From: Rhizophagus clarus
Taxonomy: Eukaryota > Glomeromycota > Glomeromycetes > Glomerales > Glomeraceae
NCBI GenBank assembly: GCA_015698045.1
Contig: BLAL01000338.1
Span: 310,001-374,000, forward strand
DNA: 64,000 bases
Reading direction: 5' to 3'
Numbering within the stretch: position 1 is the stretch's first letter; every line of letters begins with the position of its first letter. The translations under genes and the position numbers were made by a program. Positions 10,700-21,179 of the stretch are shown piece by piece. The notes under the pieces were generated by a model that searched no databases, had not been told where the DNA came from, and worked only from the letters and a program-made list of their open reading frames with translations.

Positions 10700-11825
10700 G
10701 AGGTTTAATATTTACACTATAAAATAATTACGTTACTGGTTTGCGATAGTAATGAAAAATTACCTGTAAAAGGGTGAAAAAATCAATCAATCTTCCGATA
10801 ATAATAAAAAAATTACATGCTGAAAAGGATAAACACCATCTTTTGAATTATTTTCATTAAAGCCTAAATAGAGTAAGAGACTTTTCTTTTGTGAACAGTT
10901 TTTGAAGGAAAAAAAACCTATTTGTTGAATGTAACCATTATTATGATTAGTACACTGTGTAAATTTATCGTAGATCATATTAACCTTATTGAATTAAATA
11001 ATGAGCGGTCGAATAACTTTAATTATAAGGAAATAGATATTGATTTGATCGGAGTATAATATTCCAAAGTAATAAAAATAAAACATTTCATTTTTATGTA
11101 AAAACTAACGAGTTTCACAATGAAGTAAATTACAATTCATCATTCATAACCCGGTTTCATAATAATTAACAATAAGAAGAATTTCTAAAACTTCAGTTTT
11201 TTCAATTTTAATTGAAAAATATTAATATTAATATTTTATACTATACTTTTTTTAAAAAGTTATTAAAAAAGTATTGAAATTTTTGTGAAATTCGATACAA
11301 CGAACCTCGATAAACCGGAACTGGCCTTATACCGGAATTTACAATAGTTTCGATAGAATTTATTATTTATTTTTATTTTTACTGTAGCCGGTAACCACAG
11401 AAAAAGTAATTACATTAAAATACAACGACAGATTACCGGACGGTACACGTGATGTTGGGGTAGAAATCAAACATATACCCTAGATTTTAATTAATGATCG
11501 TTCAATAATAAATTCCCTATTAAAATTGATGTATTTTAAACTTTGATAACTTTAAATTCTTCTCATAACTCTCGCTTCAAAATCTGCAAAGGTATTGTAA
11601 ATAACTGCCTCTTTCATGTAACAGAAAGCTTTTTTCGAAAAAGAAACATAAAAGTCATGAAATAAGCTTTATAATAACTTTTCTATTTCGTCTATAGTGA
11701 AAAACTGTTTATATAGTATTATTGAAAAAAAGCGCTCTATTTCTGTTTTCTTAAAGTCTTCCTGTATTTATTTAATCATTTAATATTGCATAAATCTAAA
11801 AGAGCTCATTTTATCGAACTTTTAG
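10700..11825. other. Module present only in first duplication unit
   Basis: The distance between blocks B and D is about 1.9 kb here but only about 0.3 kb between B' and D', so some 1.6 kb was gained here or lost there. Apart from the ORF fragment at 11826-12251, I see only a 63-codon minus-strand frame at 10787-10978 with no recognised features, and a short CCTCGATAAACCGGAA stretch near 11307 that recalls dispersed repeat DNA. Confidence 0.5.
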
Positions 11826-12251
11826 GATTTCGTATTTTTTAATGGGAATAATGCCTCAGCACTGTTATTACAAGATGATTGTTTTCGGCATGAGTTTGAG
11901 GAATTTTGTTTGGTGGAAAATCCATTTTTATGCCATTACCCTTGTATTTATGAATTTGTAAAAACTAGAATTTATTTTATTGTTATCCACCAACAACAAG
12001 TTGAAGGATTATTTAATAAATTAGATTTAAAGACGCATTCTAATATGACAGAGAATCTCAAGGAATTAAAATTAAGATTAACTACAACAAATCTTGATAA
12101 AGAAAATCTAAAAGATTCCCTTAAAGATGGACTTAAAGAAATTCGTTCGCAAAGAAGAAAATCAAAAGAGGATCTTTCAGAGATGCAAGAAAATCGATTA
12201 AATAGCGAAATTCAAGCGTCAAATCTCTTTGAACAGATGTTTGGAAAATAA
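11826..12251 (+). pseudogene. C-terminal ORF fragment, probable mobile-element debris
   Basis: An open frame without an ATG at its beginning runs from just after TAG at 11823 to TAA at 12251. It reads through ALLLQDDCFRHEFEEFC, a Phe/Tyr-rich segment, HQQQVEGLFNKLDLKTH and then a strongly charged Lys/Glu/Arg tail likely to be helical or coiled-coil. The clean frame, the missing start and its place inside the 1.6-kb extra module suggest the tail of a longer, probably transposon-borne protein. I cannot name the family from sequence alone. Confidence 0.45.
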
Positions 12252-12284
12252 ATTTAAATAATTGCTTTTTAGTTTAATGTTAAA

Positions 12285-12400
12285 ATTTTACTAAAATTTC
12301 GACCAACTTTATTTTTAAAAATGCTGGCATTTCCGAATTAATATGTAATTTCGGCAAACTTTATATGTACTAATTTTAAAAATACCGGCATTTCCGAAAA
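12285..12400. repeat. Two-copy direct repeat around GGCATTTCCGAA
   Basis: Two imperfect copies run from AATTTCG through an AACTTTAT and TTTTAAAAAT core to GGCATTTCCGAA. They end near 12340 and 12400. Confidence 0.7.
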
Positions 12401-12589
12401 AAAAAATGAAAAAAAATTTGTAATAGTGAATTTCACGTGAGACTATACATATGTTTGATTTTATTAGTCCATTTACCACCTCAACGTGATGTAAATTAAC
12501 CTCACGTGACAAATGTAAGACAAAAAAACGCAGTACATTACGGTGAATTCAGGTATTATGGATTCATTCTTTTTTTTAAAAAAAAATAA

Positions 12590-13960
12590 ATAAATAAATA
12601 AATAAATGGAAAGGAATCTAAGTATAAGATTTACCCTTTTAATACAAGAAATCTTAAGATTACAAATGCATCATATGGAATTTGGATTTTAGATAATTAT
12701 GGCAAATTCTTATAAAAAATCAATTGTGTTGGAGTACTCAGTACTCCTTGCTTATTTTGCTGAAATTACAATTTAATAATTATGCCATGAATTATTTTAT
12801 ATACCATACACATTATGAAAGGCTAAATTAATTGCAAAAATTCTCGTAATTTTTTAACTATAAATTCAAGTGTGTTAAAGTGGGGCCAAATAGACATCCT
12901 TTCGCTAATGAAAAAAAGAAAAAATAAGGATATTATAACGAAATTATAGTTTGATATATACAAATCATAATCTCTAGGCCAATAATTATTATTATTATTG
13001 CCTTATAAAAAATGATATGTATATTTTTTTTAAACACAAAAATTATTAAGATAAATCTCTGAATTGAATTGAACTTTTTTAAGAATAAATGCAACTTATA
13101 ATTATATTAATTTTACAGAATACATGTGCGTGTATAACATGTAAAATTCTCTTTCGTCACTAAAAAACTGAGTTGTCTATTATGATACATAAGATATTCG
13201 AGTACAAGCTATTTATTTAAAGCTAGATTTATCTCGTTTGTAGGATAAATATACTTTATGCACGCCACTGCACCAACATAAAGTATAAATAAAAATATAA
13301 AATATAAAAATAAAGAAATAAAGAGGATTTAAGAAATAGAAATAGATTTCGTGCATAAGTCATGATTGAAATTGACTAAATTGAATAAATAAACTGATTA
13401 TCCGTAATATCCGAGAAAGAATAATTCAAATAAGTATTATCTTGTTAAGGAAAGGTAGGTACGATAATAATTTAAATCCAGGAATGTCAAAACTGAAGAT
13501 TTCAGATGGAGAAGGATTAATAGTAGTCATATTAAATGAACTAGGAGAAGTTTCAATAGGTTGCGACGACGGGCGATCAGATTGCGGAACATACGATGTG
13601 ATTGGAGGGTTGGATTTCGAAATTGAAGCGTGCTTCCATTATACGTGGGCTGATAATTATTATTTGCTTGAGATGTTGGAAAACATTATCATCGTTCATA
13701 GAAAAGTCAGAATTAACGACAACAATATTTGGAGGTTATTCCTGTTCCGGTTGAATAATAGCAGTCGTTGATTCTAAATTATTGAATTCAGTAAATGTAA
13801 GTTTATGTGAAGGATTACTGTTATCCATGGTTAAATATTGTAATAAATATATAACTGGAAATTTAAACAAACTAAATTGAATGAATTTCAGAGTTTCTTT
13901 TATGATAAAAACGATTTCTGCGGCACCAATACATGTAACGCAAAAGAAGTACATTACTAC
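12590..13960. repeat. Segmental duplication block D (first copy)
   Basis: The block is collinear with 19970-21030. Matching landmarks are AAATGGAAAGRAATCTAAGTA (12604/19970), the ATTATTAAGAYAAATCTCTGAATTGAA segment (13045/20155), TTATTTAAAGCTAGATTTA (13212/20323) and the small gene itself. It also shares the 3' flank TAGATTTATCTCGTTTGTA with block A, so A and D are older relatives of each other. Confidence 0.85.
13390..13828 (-). pseudogene. IIQPE-family small protein, copy D, early stop
   Basis: The minus-strand ATG at 13828 gives MDNSNPSHKLTFTEFNN and AIIQPEQE, then TAA. The D' copy has TAT (Tyr) at that codon, so one base change made the stop. Further on, the sequence NSDFSMNDDNVF remains readable, but a C is missing relative to D' just after it, which gives a frameshift as well. 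DNA of the 3' half (down to about 13390) is still alignable with the intact copies. Confidence 0.7.
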
Positions 13961-15120
13961 AACAATATATTAAATATACTTGTATATGGACGATCTGATA
14001 GTGAAATTCAAAACATAAATAAATGGTTCGGCAATTACCGATGTTCGTTGGTTATGATCTAAAAAAAGAAATCTACATAAAAGAATGATTGGCTGTTTCA
14101 TAAAAGGAAACCACATAAAGATTAAAACATTCCGAATATTACGCCCAATAGAATTTAATGAATTAGAAAATGAAGTTCTATTTCACTAATTTGATTTGGC
14201 ACCGTTACGTTAAGATTGTAAAATATTATACATTATCTATCTTATATAATTTTTTATTTATGTATTGGTAATACTTTTTGAATTGAAAAAAAGATGAAAT
14301 TTATGGCAAAGCTTTTTTTGCTTATGATAGGAGAAACTGACGTATATAGTTTAGATATATATATATATATATATGTTTTTTAGAATTCTGGAAAAAAATT
14401 TTTATAGCCAGGATTGTCGATAATTTTTATCATTATTAAAATTTTTTTTTTAAAAAAAATTTTACATGGTTTCTTTCTCCTTTCCTTCCCTCTAGGACTA
14501 ATATGATCAACACCAATTGAACAAGCCACATGATCATTAAATCAATTAATATATAAGAATTCCATTTTGTTTGAAATTACAAAACATTAGATATTTTTAT
14601 GTTAAGATTACATTAATTGCAAAATATTTTTGTAAGAGAATTAATGAATTTATTGAAAACTAAGAGGTTCTAAGATAATAAAATTTTTTTATTACGATTA
14701 AATCTTTGAAAATTGAGGAAAATTTATTTTATATTTATTATTCAACTGGGACCGGAATAGACAAATTAATAAAAAATTTTCCGAAAAAAAAAATATTATT
14801 ATTTATTTCATTATTTATTTTATAAGATAACGCAATTATAGTCTAATTAGTAAAAAAAAATAAATGTTTCAAACAAAAAAATTTCGACAAGCGAAATATT
14901 TTCATTTTGCGTGAGCATTACGACTGGAAACATTTGAGTGCAAGTAGGCCAAAGTTATTTACTTAAAAGTTAGATTTATCTCGTTTGTATATAGAATAAA
15001 TAATATCTTTATTTAACTAATATTTAAACATAATTCTACACAGATATAAAAAAAAGAGATACATCGTATATAAAATATAAATAAAATATAATTATAAAAT
15101 GAAAAAAAAAAATGAAAAAA
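13960..15120. other. Spacer and 5' part of block A', no gene
   Basis: There is no supported gene here. From 14225 on it follows block A landmark by landmark. Confidence 0.5.
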
Positions 15121-15396
15121 ACATATAAATTTTCTTTTTGTTTAGAGGGTAGTGAAAGCACATACTGAAGCCATAGGACAATAATGATCCTATATAATCT
15201 GATAGCTACTATAGGAGGATATAGGTGAATGTCATATTGGTGATGGTAGGGCACGGAAGCAATCTATAGGATGGGGAACCGGTTCAGAGTTTTAATGGAT
15301 TAGTTATACTTGCAGCAGAAATATCTGTTATCTTTATATGACTAATAAACTCATGAATTGCACTACCTTGCAAAAAAAAAAAAAAAAAAAAAAAAA
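15121..15396 (+). mobile_element. SINE-like insertion with poly(A) tail and target duplication
   Basis: Comparison with block A shows a clean extra segment here. Block A reads AAAAATGAAAAAACGAATTT without interruption. A' has TGAAAAAAAC, then about 250 bases found in neither A nor A'', then about 25 A's, then TGAAAAAACGAATTT again. A flanking duplication of about 15-18 bases rich in A around TGAAAAAA, a unique body and a 3' A tail are the hallmarks of LINE-driven retroposition. The body contains GGTTCAGAGTT at 15281, which loosely resembles a pol III B box, but I cannot assign an A box. The parent RNA is not recognised. It could also be a processed transcript of an unknown RNA. Confidence 0.7.
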
Positions 15397-15460
15397 ATGA
15401 AAAAACGAATTTAATTAACGCGGGATATACGCTAGGCATTTACAATATATCCTTAAAATT

Positions 15461-15928
15461 TTATCCTTGAAATTGGGTAAATTGAGTAAATTGATTACCC
15501 GTAATATCCGAAGAAGAATAATTCGAATAATGATTATCTTGTTGAGGAAAGGTGGGCACAATAATAATTTTAAATCCAGGGATATCAAAACTAAAGATTT
15601 CAGATTGAGAAGGGTTAATAGTAGTCATATTAAGTGAACCTAATGTAGAGGTAGTATTTTCAATAGGTTGTGGACGATCGTGATATTGCGGAACATATAA
15701 CGAGCTGACAGAGGTTGTATTTTCATTAGACGGCTGATGAGTGTAATTACTATTCATGTGAGTTGTTTGAAAAATATTATTATTATTCACAGCAGAAAAG
15801 TCACTGACAGCATTATAAACGAAATGTTCATGTTCTGGTTGAATAACATTAGCGATTGATTGTTGTAAATTATTGGATTCAGAAAAAGTGCGACCATCGT
15901 GATTATTTTGTAAAGGATTATTATCCAT
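15461..15928 (-). CDS. IIQPE-family small protein, copy A', intact
   Basis: This is a complete 155-aa minus-strand frame starting at ATG 15928 and ending with TAA at 15461. In order it has an Asn-rich N-terminus (MDNNPLQNNHD), VIQPEHE near residue 30, AVSDFSA, a Thr/Ser/Pro/Gln-rich middle, IENTTSTLGS near residue 90, a conserved hydrophobic piece SEIFSFDIPGFKIIIVP at about 107-123, and a Gln/Phe/Thr tail. No signal peptide or membrane span is evident, and the low-complexity polar make-up suggests disorder apart from the SFDIPGF segment. It closely matches 22223-22684, and the shared amino-acid pattern argues for real coding. The function is unknown. ATG context and upstream DNA (TTAAATTT... 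on the plus strand) are conserved among copies. Confidence 0.7.
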   Translation of the reverse strand: MDNNPLQNNHDGRTFSESNNLQQSIANVIQPEHEHFVYNAVSDFSAVNNNNIFQTTHMNSNYTHQPSNENTTSVSSLYVPQYHDRPQPIENTTSTLGSLNMTTINPSQSEIFSFDIPGFKIIIVPTFPQQDNHYSNYSSSDITGNQFTQFTQFQG

Positions 15929-15989
15929 GGTTAAATTTTTTAAAAAAAAAATTGAAATGGTTTTGAATTTTAGAGGCTCTTTTTATAAT

Positions 15990-16945
15990 AAAACTGAGAC
16001 ACTCATTTTTGTAATTTTATTTATATCTAAACTACTTCTAAACTTGTTAAAAACTACTCTAAACTCTAAATATATGAAAAAAAAATAAATAATGCAGAGA
16101 ACTGATAACCGCATACAATTACCAAAAATAATAATTTTTTTTCCCTCCAAATAAGGAAAGAACAAAATAAAAAAATTTTTATCTTTCAGGAGAACTGGAA
16201 ATAAAAAAAATTTTTTTTTTTTTATTAATTATTATAAGATCACAAATTCTTTGATAACTATCATATGATGTATAATATTTTCCTTTCAGCCCATCGTAGT
16301 ATGAACGAAAAAAAATGATTGTACATTTTTTACATAAACGAATTTTGTATTTGAAACCTGAACAAATCCAGAAAAAAAATTTACACAAAAAATGTATGAT
16401 AAATTAATTCATAACATGTTCTCAGTATTTCAGTGTTACACCTTATACATGTGTTAGATTCTAAGTAATAAATCGTACGTTGGTACTTAACCTTATATCG
16501 CTATCACTACATTGATTTTTCTTTACTTCACCGATAACAAAAAATTGATGATAACAAATAAAAAATAACCGTCAGAAGGTCATATTGCTGCTGAGGTGTT
16601 GGTCACAATTGAGCCGCAGTGACAATACTTTACGCTGCAAAAATCTTGGTCACCTAATGAAAACATTCAATAATACTTTTTGTAATTAAGATTTGTTAAA
16701 ATATTTAAATTTTTATATTTCCAGTTTTAATAAAATTTTAATTTAACTAAATACAGTTTTAAGGACTTTAAGTTTCCTTTTGATAAACAATTGCATTATT
16801 CTTGTTAATGATTACTACAAGCGTGATTGAAAATTATCAAGTAACAATTTTTTTTTTTAAAACTTCGTAAAGCGTAATCACAACTTAGATCAAGATTCAA
16901 AAGGTAACATTTGCAAATAAATTTGATGTAGGAGCATTTCATTGT
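15990..16945. other. Spacer of second duplication unit, no gene
   Basis: There are only short segments matching 1950-2000 and 3050-3150 of the first unit (at 16390-16450 and 16480-16560). No supported gene is seen on either strand. Confidence 0.5.
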
Positions 16946-16949
16946 TGAT

Positions 16950-17200
16950 TTTTGCTTTTTTTCATAACGAGAGGGAGATAACCGAAAAATAGTCTTGATA
17001 GGGGCACCATTTTTGTCAATATCATCTACAAATTTATACCGTTGTTAGATGTCATATGTACGAGTTAAAATTAAATGACAGAAATATTACCTTTGTCAAC
17101 ATTATCTCCCCTCCTTTTCATTTCGGCATCAGAGATTAACTGACTCGATTCTATCCCAGTATAACTTGAGTTTAAATAACGTTTTTCCTAATGAGATATA
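16950..17200 (-). pseudogene. Degenerate relative of the 5439-6032 gene
   Basis: On the minus strand, fragments SQLISDAEMKRR (around 17140-17100) and RYKFVDDIDKNGAPIKT (around 17045-16990) align in order with SDAEKESK and RYALIPLDVDKNGYARG of the 197-codon gene. The rest is interrupted. Its position between A' and B' is equivalent to that of the intact gene between A and B. Confidence 0.55.
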
Positions 17201-17459
17201 AGCGTATTAGCATTGATTTAATTCTCAGGGAAGAAATATTATTTTGGAGAAATGACACAACCACAAGATCGAAGGAAGATGTTGCGAAGATATCCTTCCT
17301 AGTTGTGCGATTTCCTCCACGTAACAGAACTATTCAAATCTGAATAAACTTAAAATTGTATCCAAGTTATTAAAAAATCTTCCTCGAATATAAATGTATG
17401 TTGTATGTATTTCCTTAATTATATATCTACAGCTGAGTATTATATTTAATAATAATGAA

Positions 17460-19900
17460 GACAATACCTATAATTCGGATTTCACTATCTTTTGTGCTTT
17501 TAATTCTTTATATCTAATCAAATTATGATAATGAAATCAGTAAACATGTAATTAGTGAAAGTATGTTTTCATTTTTTAATTATAATAAATAACATACCTT
17601 CATGCTTATTTAGTTTAATATGTCTAGAAAAGACGAAAAGGTGGAGGTTTCAATTAATTTTGAGATATCAAGTGGGGATCAAATGTTTTCATTTTATTAT
17701 ACACAGACGATGTTTGTGCTTAAGTACAATCAGTATAATCTATACCGGAATGCGATCGCGTCCTAATACTATCCTAATCCTACTTTTCATCATCATCCAC
17801 AGCGATGATTTGAAATTTGAAAGAGATGAATGCTGTGTTAAGTAACGATGCTCAAACTATTGCAGCCATAAAAAACATATCCAACATATCTCATTATATT
17901 TTACAATCACTTCCGATTCATGATGCTTCTGTAAGCTTAATACTCGTTCGTCAGCGGTAATCTTGCATTTACCAATTATAAAGAATCGGAAGATTCTTTA
18001 TAATCTTAAAAAATAAATGGGATAAGATTTTTGTTTTCTCTTCTGCATGATTTTCATACAGATTATAAGGAGACTTCGATTTGTTCAAATGAGGAATTTT
18101 GAAATATTTTAATATTGTCAAAGTCAATATTATAAATATAAGTACGTGTTTGAATCACTTCAGAATTTACAAAAAAAATGGTAGTATATTGGTAAAAACC
18201 ACTTGGTAAAAATTTCATATAATTAATCAGTTAATGGGAATTTAGTTTTTAACATAAACAAAAAAAGATTGCAATTTAAGGTGGAATCGTAGAAATAATT
18301 TGAACTCTGAAAAGTTTTTTATTGAAAGCTTTCTAACACTTGAACAAATAGGTGTTTTCTAACGAAATTTGATCTTGTTATAGAAGGTTTGACCCCTTCA
18401 GTTGTTCCCATATTTTTTATAATATATAATCCACTACGGGAAATTTAAAACTCAATTCGATGGAAGTTCACATAATTTCTACAATATGTAACACGAGTTT
18501 TGTTATTCGTAGAACACGTGAACTTAATATTGTGGTAAATTTATTCTCCGATAAGCGGACGACCATGCACATTTATTGACTGATTCTAATACTTTATTTA
18601 ATTTGTTATTCGTCGTGACAGTTATTTCTTTTCTCACCAATAATACAAAATTAACTAAAGTACAACTGAATTGTCACATTGGATTCCTTGTTTAAATTAA
18701 TTCTTTCAACAATAGGGTCGTTAAAATGTCTTAAATTAAAATAAATAATGTTTTACTAATAAAGGTAAAGTTCACTATCGTTATACAAGATAAAAGCAAT
18801 ATCATAAAATAATAATTCAAAATGATCTTAGAGTTTATAATTTCGGGTAAATTGATTATTCTTATTAGAATAATTCAGATTTCATGTTGAGAAGGATTAA
18901 TAAGTCACGTTAAATGAATTTTCAAATGCAGTCATACTGCGGAACATGTGATGAGCTGTAGAAGTTGATTAGATGGCTCATGGGAGTAATAATTATTTGT
19001 TTGGAATGTTGGAGAAATAATATTATCGTTCATGGAAGTTCTCAGAATTAGGACATTCCTGTTCCGGTTGAATAACATTAGGTTGATTGCAAATCGTTGA
19101 GATGATTGGGTTTAGACGTTCAATAAACGAGAGTTTATAATTATTACTATGTAAAGGATCAAGGTTGTTATCGTCAAATTTTATACGAAATTTGTACTGA
19201 GGTGTATAACTGGAAAGTTTAAACAAATTACGGAAAACTTCAGTGGTCTTTTATAATAAAACAATTTCTGCGGTCAACTTCAATATATGGAATTCCGATT
19301 TAAATAAAGAATAACTCTTGAAAATGCAGATTAACAACAAAAACAATGAATATTTTGAATAATAAGTGAAATATAGAAATCTGGCGTTACACATGAAAAT
19401 TGTGTTTTTATTTTTAAGAACGCGAATTTGTCCGTGCAAGGGTTTGTAAAACTTTATCACTGATTATTTTGTTTTTTTTTACATTAATTTGAAGAGCGCG
19501 AATTTGTACTACATAACAATATGCAGACCAGTGAAATTTTTAATGAACTAAGAATTAAGATACTTTTGCATGGATCTGGTATATTTTTTGGTTTTCTAAG
19601 AGTCACGTTTGGTAAACCTTTCTGATTTCAATTTTTCCTGTCCTGGTTGAATAAATGGTTGAATAACATCGGCTGATTATTTTGTAAAAGATTATTGAAG
19701 GAAATTGAAACGATTTTTTTTGCGGAGAGAACTTCGGAGGATGCGCATACCCTGAAAATGTGCATGACTTGTATATTTGGTATATACTGTATATTGTATA
19801 TTTTGAAATTTTTTTTTTCGCAATTTATTATAAAAAAATTTGTTAATTCTTGCACTTATTTTGTACCAAAACACTATGTGCTATAATAGTTTTCAATATA
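17460..19900. repeat. Segmental duplication block B' (second copy)
   Basis: The block is collinear with 8425-10700, with many small indels. It contains the IIQPE-family remnant at 18825-19190 and the scrap at 19635-19715. No other gene is supported. Confidence 0.85.
18825..19190 (-). pseudogene. IIQPE-family small protein, copy B', degenerate
   Basis: This is the same protein start as copy B (NLDPLHSNNYKLSF, then NVIQPEQECPNSENF), but the ATG is lost: the plus strand reads GTTGTTATCGTC where B has TTATTCATCGTC. A stop follows SENFHER as in B. B and B' thus share the early stop, which places it before this duplication, while the ATG loss is private to B'. Confidence 0.65.
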
Positions 19901-19969
19901 TTGCATAAATTTTAAATAATTTTGATTTTTTCAATATTGAATACCCTGGAATTTCGTGATGTTTTTTAA

Positions 19970-21030
19970 ATGGAAAGAAATCTAAGTAAATGTGATATAA
20001 GATTTCATCCTCTTAATACAGATTGAAAATGCATTATTATTTGCACATACGGCAAGTGTATATTCCTCACCTATGCGCGAAAATCTTGCATTAGGAAAAC
20101 AATATTAGATTCTGGATGTGGTTCAGGAACTTAGATTTTTATATGGCAAATAAAATTATTAAGACAAATCTCTGAATTGAACTTTTATAAATTATAAATG
20201 ATCCAACTTGTAATTATATATTAATTTACAGAGTACATATGCGGATGTATCGTGTAAATTCTATTCTACTGAGCACATTCATTATAATTGAATTTGAATG
20301 AGTACAAGTGCCAAAGTTATTTATTTAAAGCTAGATTTACATGTATCTCGCTTGTAGTATAAATAATATTTAAATAATGAAACTACGCTAATATATAAAG
20401 AGATACGTTAAATACAAATAAAAATATAAAATATAAAAATATATAAAGAAATGAAAAAGGACTTAAGAAATGGATTTAATGCCTAAGTTACATCCGTTAC
20501 GTAGAAAACTTTATTGTTGAAGTTTGGTAAATTGAGTAAATTGATTATCCTTAATATCCAAGGAAGAATAATTCAAATAAGTATTACCTTGCTGAGGAAA
20601 GGTAGGTACAATAATAATTTAAATCCAGGAATGTCAAAACTGAAGATTTCAGGTGGGGAAGGATTAATAGTAGTCATATTAAGTAAGAGGAGGTATTTTC
20701 AGTAGGTTGCGACGCCGGGCGATCAGAGGAACATACGATGTGGTTGAGGGTTGGATTGCGAAATTGAAGCGATGCTTCCATTAGACATGGACTGATTAAG
20801 GTAGTAAATATTATTTACTTAAGGTGTTGGGAAAACATTATCATCGTTCATGGAAAAATCAGAATTGACGACAACAATATTTGGAGGATATTCTTGTTCC
20901 GGTTGAATAATAGTAGCCGTTGATTGTAAATTATTGAATTCAGTAAATGTTAGTTCATATGTAGGATTACTGTTATCCATAGTTAAATATAATATAATAT
21001 TTTTGATGGAATAAAATTCTAAAACGGCTC
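19970..21030. repeat. Segmental duplication block D' (second copy)
   Basis: The block is collinear with block D (12590-13960), including the small-gene copy at 20519-20980. Confidence 0.85.
20519..20980 (-). pseudogene. IIQPE-family small protein, copy D', truncated
   Basis: The minus-strand ATG at 20980 opens MDNSNPTYELTFTEFNN, then TIIQPEQEYPPN and NSDFSMNDDNVFP, and stops at 20819 after 53 residues. The remaining 3' homology reaches about 20519 but is out of frame or interrupted. It lacks the premature TAA of copy D. A 53-aa product could still be made. There is no evidence for or against. Confidence 0.6.
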
Positions 21031-21179
21031 CTGCGGTTTGACATTTTCCCAAATATACAACATTTTAAACATTTCTATCCAAAGATTTTCCAAATATACG
21101 TAGGTATTTTAAACATTTTTCAAGATTTTAAATATACACATTTTTAAACATTTCAAATATACCCACTTTATTTTACCTA

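Larger units (their letters stand above)
8425..10700. repeat. Segmental duplication block B (first copy)
   Basis: The block is collinear with 17460-19900. Landmarks shared in order are TTTGTGCTTTTAATTCTTTR (8458/17492), GATTCATGATGCTTCT (8901/17918), AATTATAAAGAATYGGAAGA (8962/17979), GATAAGCGGACG (9518/18550), and the small-gene remnant at 9860-10253 / 18825-19190. Outside that remnant I see no supported gene. Confidence 0.85.
14225..15990. repeat. Segmental duplication block A' (second copy)
   Basis: This is the closest copy of block A, with all the landmarks of 1-1330 in order. It differs by the SINE-like insertion at 15121-15396 and by the intact reading frame at 15461-15928. Confidence 0.85.
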
